A DNA stretch of 64,000 bases from contig NC_089460.1 of the NCBI RefSeq assembly GCF_026210795.1, positions 2,070,501 to 2,134,500 on the forward strand. The letters run 5' to 3'. The translations under genes and the position numbers were made by a program. Under the pieces are notes generated by a model, which was not told where the DNA came from, searched no databases, and saw nothing but the letters and a program-made list of their open reading frames with translations. Below, piece after piece: positions 56,057 to 64,000 of this stretch (its first letter is position 1; every line of letters starts with the position of its first letter). This stretch comes from Rhizophagus irregularis. Taxonomy: Eukaryota; Glomeromycota; Glomeromycetes; Glomerales; Glomeraceae.

Positions 56057-58518
56057 TTAATTTGTTGCAACAGCAACACGAGAACCATGCAATTGTATTC
56101 GTTCTGGTTCTTCTGAAGAGGACTTTAACATCTCACTTTCATAATTCATGGGCTTCCGCCGTACTAATACATCTTTCAACTCATGTACCATACGTTCAGA
56201 ATCCTGACGTACAGACTTTGCCTTCTCCTAATATAGAATTATTACATATATTAGATTGCGGTTAAATAAAAAAATATGTAATATAATTCGTACCTCTTGT
56301 GTTCTCTTGGCTTTTTGAATGGTAATCCTTTCTTCTCTCGTTAACTTCTAAAAAGAATTACACATATATTAATACAAGATACTAAAGAACTAATAATATA
56401 AGCAAATAATTACCTTTTTTATAACTTCTGGTTCAGCCTCTGCTTCGAATACTTGTGCAGGTACATCTAATGGTTCATCCGTTTGTGTCCAATCAATGAG
56501 AGGTTTCTCGGAACTATTTTCTATAGGTTCATTGTTATTATTTGGAATTTCAACATTTTCAACTGAAGACTGATGTGGCCCAATAGAATCTGGATCTCTT
56601 GGTATCGGGTCCGTCATTTCCTTCAATACTCTCTTTCCCTCTTCCCATTCCTGGAAAATATAAGTAAAATCTTTGCTTATAGATTCGTATTGATTCATTA
56701 GGCATTCTTTTTCATTTTCATTCGACGCTCCTAATAATAGCATTATATATTATGTTAACGTTAAGCATATGATAGAATATTATATCCAAAATTTTACCTT
56801 CAGTTTCGTAGAATTTGCGAGCATCCTCATTACAAATATATAATTTAGCTTGAATACCACGAATATGCTGTTCTATACATGCAAGACGATGAAGATAAGA
56901 CTTAAGTTTCTTATTGGTAATGATAGCAGGAGATGGTTGAGACATAAAATCTTGTTTAGATGATGGTATTGTGTCTGAAGAAATGTAAGAATTAATTAAT
57001 TAAATAATTCCAATTAAAGAATAAAAAAAACAAATAAGGAGAAATATATACATAATTCGCTAGCCGAAGCAACAATAACCCTATCCAAGAAAAGTCCAGT
57101 AACCACACTCAAATTATTTAAGTGATTATTAACTGCTGCCCAATGGCTTTCATAATCTCTTCGATGAGAATCTCTTCCGGGTGTCATTACATCCAGTGCA
57201 AGGAAATGACAAAGACATTCTCTACGTTTCGTGTGCATTTTCTGAAAACATAATTTCAAATTCTCCAAAGAATGTGTATCATTCTCTTCTTCCTTAATCC
57301 ATTCATCATCTTCATTACACGGAACGATATTATACATGTTATACATAATATTTAAATTATGGTTTGAAATTTCTGGTTTCATAACAACTATAGCATTATG
57401 ATAGGTCAAAAAAGCTTCTTGAAGTATATTATATACAGTTTCCCGAAGTGCAAGACAACGTCGATTGTTTGAATTTTGTTCTATACGAGAAATTGGAGAC
57501 AATGGCATTGATCTGATATAACGTTAAAGATAAAATTACAACGAAAACATAGACAAAGTAACATATATCATCTAATTGATCAATATAATATAAAAAGGAT
57601 ACAATCTATAACCACGAGATACTAACTCAATCTCTTGAATCATAATTAACGCTTTATTGATCTTTAAATCGAGATTTTGGCAATTATATACAAGTGTTTC
57701 CATGTAATGTAATGCGGAATCATATAACGTCTTGACAGCTTTTCGTCGCTAAATTTAATTAAATAATGATATGATCGATCAAATTAATTAAATTTAATTT
57801 TAAGATTAATAAACATTAATAGTTACCATGCGACGGTATAAGAAAAAGGAAGCGAACATAGCCAAAAGGAATGCAGCAGGTAATCGAATCATTGTTGTTC
57901 TAAAATCTTTGGCTTCTGCATCATGTATCAACCATGTCAAGAATACAATTGTCAACCCGATTACTGCACTAAAAAGAACTTCAAAATTTCGTCGCGAAAG
58001 TCCACCAGCATATAATCCGGATTCCCTAAGTTCTGTTATACTAGGTTTTTTACTGTCATAGAAGTAAATCGACAATGTATCATTTAAAAGGTGTGATGTA
58101 CATAATAGGTATTTAAAGCGTTCTTCGAACTGATTTTCTTCTTGTATTGGCAAAGCTGTTGAAAAAGCTTCCTACAAAATTATCAAATAAGATTGTTATT
58201 AACGAATGAACGTGTTAATATAGGAATAAGAAACTTAGAAACCGATGAAAACCTTAAGATACTCGATAGTATCACACGTAAGTCGAGCGATAAAATTCAT
58301 TTCAGCTTCGCTATGTTGTGAAAATTGCCTTTCAAGTTCAAATATCTCAGGTTGCTTTATTAGCTCTTCTTTACTACCGATCTCTACATAAACAAAAAAT
58401 GATTTGAGGTTTAGAGATACCTTTTTTTAAAAAAAGGAGCTTTATTGACAAGAAAAACTTGCATACCTGCAAGATACTCAGCGAAGGGAGTATCTTCATA
58501 AATTATGCTTTCAGCCAT
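56057..58518 (-). CDS. Vezatin/Inp2-like membrane protein (myosin-binding family)
   Basis: Nine exons: 58518-58467, 58383-58253, 58171-57827, 57748-57603, 57512-57052, 56974-56798, 56730-56414, 56347-56294 and 56227-56057 give 1854 nt, 617 aa. Two adjacent hydrophobic segments near residues 122-140 and 155-170 (VLFSAVIGLTIVFLTWL; RLPAAFLLAMFASFFLY) resemble a membrane hairpin. The following RGYRLSMPLSPISRIE motif and helical region (ALRETVYNILQEAFLTYH) are typical of fungal proteins with the 'myosin-binding motif of peroxisomes' (vezatin family), including Inp2, the peroxisomal myosin V receptor. The C terminus is acidic, then basic helical. Intron 4 is U12-type. Peroxisomal function is inferred from family only. 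Confidence 0.6.
57513..57602 (-). other. Putative U12-type GT-AG intron in the vezatin-like gene
   Basis: Minus-strand donor GTATCCTTTTT matches the minor-spliceosome consensus. TCTTTAAC puts the branch A 11-12 nt before the ATCAG acceptor. 90 nt, phase 2; removal creates the family motif RGYRLSMPLSPISRIE across the junction. Confidence 0.75.
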
Positions 58519-59145
58519 GTGTTATTGATTTGTAGGAAGGAGGGTGAGATTTTTTATAGGGGAAATATTCCAAGTGTATGCGCCTATATGGGTCTAATGG
58601 AAAAAAATTTATCACTGCTTCATGAGAAAATCATGTGTCAAATATCGGATTAAACACAGAGATCTACATGTAATACATTCGTTATTTACCATAAAAGATT
58701 TGGTGAATTGGAATTATTAAGGAAATTTTGTATTTTTTCACAAATTTGGTGGCATGCATTTATATTATATACTACCTAAAAATATGCAATAATATACGCA
58801 ACTGCAAATAGGAACAAATATTATTATATAAATTTGAATTTGAAATAGAATATTAATCCAACAAGATTTATGACATTGCATTGTTCGAACCAAGATCTAT
58901 GGATTTACCCTGTTTTATTGAATATGTGAAACCGAATTATATAAACAAATTAACACTGGATAGGAGTTATTAATTAAAGCTAACATCGTAGATTTAATTA
59001 AATAAATGTACTATAGATGTATGATAAATGTAATAAATGTCTAAAATAAGTAAGTACAAGTAAAGCTGATAACTAACTGCTAATAAATATGGTTATAAAA
59101 TTTATAATCCAACAATTTTGTAAGTGTGTAGCAATTCCTGCTTTT
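58519..59145. other. Intergenic, no gene seen
   Basis: AT-rich promoter of the vezatin-like gene and 3' flank of RPN11. The plus-strand frame 58459-58653 overlaps exon 1 of the vezatin-like gene antisense and is not supported. Confidence 0.5.
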
Positions 59146-60587
<1,442 letters not shown>

Positions 60588-60822
60588 CGTAAAAAAGTTT
60601 GAAATAAGAAAATATCTCGCTAAATGTCCAATTATATAATTTTTTTTTTTACCGCAGTATTCGTAACGTTATGCACGTAATGAATCTTACGTGCTAACTA
60701 TTCAGATCACAGGAAAAAAATTTGATAATCAATAATTTTTTTTTTTATTTATTAATACAAAGGGAGCGGTGAATTATACTTTTTAGATATATAATATAAT
60801 AGAAATATTTGATTTATAAATA
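60588..60822. promoter_or_regulatory. Bidirectional promoter, RPN11 / PPR gene
   Basis: 235 bp between two outward-facing start codons. No TATA box or proteasome-associated control element could be pointed to with confidence; poly-T tracts are present on both sides. Confidence 0.45.
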
Positions 60823-63135
60823 ATGGTTTTTCAAACTCGCTTTGCCTCAACATGTCTAAAAGTAATACGTTCTCCTTTAACTAAATATCATTCTCATAAT
60901 ATAATAACTCAATATTTTATTTTTCAAAAATATAATGTTCAAAATAATTCATTATTTCGAATTTTATCCAATTCAAGAGCTTTTGGTAACGATAACTATA
61001 TTTCTATAAAGAGTAAAGAATGATTAAATTTTTATATACTTGGCAAATTGAAATATTCTTATGTTCCATATTTCTTTATTATTAGCTTCATCATATTCAA
61101 CTCATGAACATATTCTGAATTCGGCTGCAAATAACATACTTCTACTTCACGATATTTCAACAACACCAGAAATAACATCACAAGTAGATAAAGCACAAAT
61201 ACATCTTGAGCGCATGAAGAATTTTCTAGATACTAATAATCTTGAAGCTGTTACCAAAGAATTTATCGATTTAAAAGAAAAGAACATTTTACCAACATTA
61301 GAAATTTATCATATATTACTTCAAATGTGTCATAAAGCATCAGATTTAAATAGTGCTTTAGAAATATTCTCCCAAATTTATAATGATACAACAAAATCTT
61401 CTATTTCACCTACAAAAGAGACATATAAATACCTATTAGATGTTGTTGAAGTATCTTCTGATCATTTTCTTTCATTACATGTATTAAAATCTATCGTGAA
61501 TGGGCAAATACCATTTATTAAATCATCAAAAATTGCTTACAAAAATTTGAACATAAAACTTGATTTGGATATGTGGAATTCTATATTTCGTTCTTTAACA
61601 ACTTCACATAAATTATATTCAACAAGCGACCTAAATTATTTTAAGGAAGTAAAAGAATTAAGTGAAATATTCTTAAATTCTAATCCAAATTATCATAATT
61701 TCACAGAAGAAACTTGGCGATTAATTATTCGAGTAAGTCTAGAGTATAGAGTATAGTGTTATTCTTTCTCAATATATTATAATTTCTTAAAATCATCTTT
61801 TTTGCTTTCTTTTTTGTTGTGTAGGCATTAGGGACTTATCCCGGACCCTGTAAAAAATTCGATGAGATATTACAAAAAATCCAATCACTAGAACAAACTG
61901 TAATGACTCCAACAATTTATTCTGAACTTATTTGGGCATTATCAAGAAAATCTTTAGTGGATCTTGCAATAAAAAATTTAGATAAACTTATTTTACAATA
62001 TAATTATATACCATCTAGAGAACCTCTTTATATTTTATTATCTTATTATGCTGATTTGGGAGTTTATCAAGAAGCCGAATATTTAATAAATAAATATTTT
62101 AAATTTATTACTATACACGAACAATCAGAATCATCACAACAAAAAAGTTGGCAATTCAATTTCTCTACAATTTTGATGAAGGCTTATGTTCAAGCTTTAC
62201 ATAAGGAAATTTCTTTTCGGATTAAAAATCTTGAAGAACAAATTAAAAAAAATACATCTTTGATAACATCAAAAGAAAACATGAATAATCCTTTAAATTA
62301 CTTAACGAAAGATAATTTTACACAAAGTTCATTTTACGTTTCCTGGAAGAAATTATTAAATGAAGTGAAATTATCAAATTCAAAATATAATAAAGATCAT
62401 TTTGAATTAACGATTAGATTTCATATATTGTCCAATCAAATTAATCATCAAGAATTTCCTTTAAATGAAGCATTAAATATGATTTATGAGATGAAAGGTG
62501 ATGGAATTGAACCAACATTTGAGACATTTAAAATATTATTGGAAGGTCATGCTAATTCACCAGAATATAATTCGTCTAAACAAACTTTACAACGTATAGA
62601 AAATACTTTAGGAATATTTAATATGATGAAATCTTTTGGATATGATATGAATAATATAGAGATATTTCAAACATTACTAGATTCATGTATTCCAAAATAT
62701 GAACGATTTACCGACATAGATTTTAAACCTATAAGATTAAAGATCAAAGAGAAAATCAAACATATAAATAATTTAATTAAAATTCATAAAGCAAAGCATA
62801 ATCAAAAATCAATGTTAACGTTACTGGAATTATATGGATGTATACATTCTTTTAGTGAAATGAGACATATTTGGTTTGATATGTTTTTATCTGGATATCA
62901 TCGTAATTTAAATTTTTACAAAACGTTTATTAAAGCTTCTTCGCAAAATATACGAGAATCAACTTATTGTTTGGATGTTTTAAGACATCAAATGTCTAAA
63001 GAATATCCTCCCGTATATCCTGATTTAGAAACTTATAATTTATTATTAAAATGTTGTATTAAGTGTGATGACTTGATCACAAAGAAACAAATTACTAATC
63101 ATATTATGAAGCATTATTCTTCTTCTCAAAAATAG
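60823..63135 (+). CDS. Pentatricopeptide-repeat-type mitochondrial protein
   Basis: Exons 60823-61012, 61086-61732 and 61825-63135 give 2148 nt, 715 aa. The N-terminal 60 residues lack acidic residues until Asp and are rich in Arg/Lys/Ser (MVFQTRFASTCLKVIRSPLT), a mitochondrial targeting signal. The body is helical, with PPR-like helix pairs: NLEAVTKEFIDLKEKNILPT / LEIYHILLQMCHKASDLNSA, then LNMIYEMKGDGIEPTFETFK and CLDVLRHQMSKEYPPVYPDL with TYNLLLKCC. Such proteins bind organellar RNA and act in processing or translation. Which RNA it binds cannot be read from the sequence. The second start (61903) is an internal Met; phase supports the three-exon model. Confidence 0.75.
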
Positions 63136-63593
63136 TCAATAGTATTATATTTGAAATTAATGATTTTTTAATGTAAATTTCTCCCTTCCCTTTAAGATTT
63201 GAAAAGTAGGAGGATTACAAAATTATATAATATTTAATAAAAAGGTCTATCATTCATTTAGCATTCGTTATTTTACTTATTTAATATAGAATCATATAAT
63301 AAAATTTAAGAATCGAATTTATATCTTCTTAAGAAGAAAAAGAAGAAAGCATACTTTCCTGTTTTGCACACGTAAATTCAAAATTAACAAAAAAGGAGAA
63401 TTTTAATTATGGTTTGCTATTTCCGAGACATTAGATTAATATACCATATTCATCTTAAACGTCGTTACACGATTATAAATATAGCTATTAAACTTTAGAC
63501 CGGGGTAGTAGTTTAGATATATCATGACATATTTTTATAGGACAACACTGCTTCATTCATCTAAAACCTTTCACTTTCTTTCAACTTAACATA
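63136..63593. other. Intergenic, no gene seen
   Basis: 3' flank of the PPR gene and promoter of the flavoprotein gene. A short CT-rich patch (about 63540-63590) lies just before the ATG at 63594. Confidence 0.5.
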
Positions 63594-64000
63594 ATGAGGC
63601 ACTCGGGAAACTTGCGTTGGGTATTCATTTTTTACTTAGTATTTGCCTTTTATATTAACTTGATCTTCACAATACAAGTTGCTCACTTTGAGGTACCTCA
63701 GCAAAATCAACAAGTCAAAAAACTTGCAATAATTGGCAAGTACTTATTGAAAGTCGCATTCACATTTATATTTATAATTATAATTAAATTATTAATATTT
63801 ACTTTATTATTAATGTTTTGATAGGTGCTGGTGCCGGAGGTTCTTCAGCTGCCTATTGGATTTCAAATGCTTTTGTGAATTCTTCTGTTAAAGTCGATAC
63901 TACAGTTTATGAACAATCGTCACGCATTGGTGGACGTACTGAAATTATTAATTTTGAACGCGATGGTATAACCATCCCTATCGAGTTGGGAGCATCTATT
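63594..64000 (+). CDS. Prenylcysteine-oxidase-like FAD protein (5' part, runs off the window)
   Basis: Exon 1 is 63594-63735, exon 2 begins at 63825 and is open to the window end. A hydrophobic segment (about residues 9-29) would be a signal peptide or anchor. The FAD-binding Rossmann motif IIGAGAGGSSAAY is formed across the splice junction, followed by the dinucleotide-binding acidic residue (VYEQSSRIGGRTEI) and IELGASI. This order fits the prenylcysteine oxidase (PCYOX1) family, secretory-pathway or lysosomal/vacuolar enzymes that cleave prenylcysteines; another flavin amine oxidase relative is possible. The intron uses a GC-AG donor (GCAAGT). Confidence 0.65.
63736..63824 (+). other. GC-AG intron in the flavoprotein gene
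   Basis: The donor G|GCAAGT has GC instead of GT but otherwise perfect U1 pairing; the acceptor is GATAG. The 89-nt intron in phase 1 is the only one that restores the GAGAGG FAD motif. Confidence 0.75.

Noticed and set aside
57828-58061. 77-codon plus-strand frame
   Set aside because: Antisense to exon 3 (membrane segment) of the vezatin-like gene.

Overview
The window is very AT-rich, with short introns (about 50-120 bp) and a eukaryotic, fungal-looking gene set. The mix of dense young and old transposons, retained minor-spliceosome (U12-type) introns and extreme AT content suggests an early-diverging fungus such as an arbuscular mycorrhizal fungus (Glomeromycotina, Rhizophagus-like). That placement is inference; no marker gene proves it.

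Positions 1-39,100 are a transposon island. Its core is a Russian-doll nest. A TIR element with an apparent 8-bp duplication (call it X) occurs twice: X-A at 1238-3258 and X-B at about 4342-33719. Each X copy carries its own insertion of a 961-bp pogo/Tigger-like non-autonomous element. The pogo copy in X-B has in turn been hit at one 15-bp site, ATATTTGGTGATTAT, by a head-to-tail series of non-LTR retrotransposons: a 121-bp 3' tail, then three ~8-kb copies at 4764-13039, 13413-21390 and 21406-29398. A SINE-like fragment sits between the first two full-length copies. Every junction carries that same 15-mer. The same pogo copy holds two inverted copies of a ~1-kb tRNA-headed SINE-like element, one of which contains a further TIR element. 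To the right lie a decayed Tc1 element (34142-35473), a hAT-type element with an internal palindromic minisatellite (36184-36848), and a 114-bp Mutator-type MITE that has landed in the first codons of a decayed gene (38940-39053).

Positions 40,400-64,000 are a compact block of conserved single-copy genes. In order they are: a Cdt1-like licensing factor with G1/S promoter motifs (+), the PKA regulatory subunit (-), TFIIIC subunit 6 (+), ESCRT-II VPS36 (-), a Yippee protein (-), ribosomal protein eL8 (-), 5-formyltetrahydrofolate cyclo-ligase (+), a vezatin/Inp2-like membrane protein (-), proteasome lid deubiquitinase RPN11 (-), a PPR-type mitochondrial protein (+), and the 5' end of a prenylcysteine-oxidase-like flavoprotein (+, runs off the window). 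I rebuilt exon structures by hand; each complete gene model gives a total coding length divisible by three.

The genes are housekeeping functions and do not form a pathway. The two most notable observations are the site-specific LINE array inside a DNA transposon, and three introns with U12-type donors and branch points (one AT-AC, two GT-AG) in three genes lying within 17 kb.
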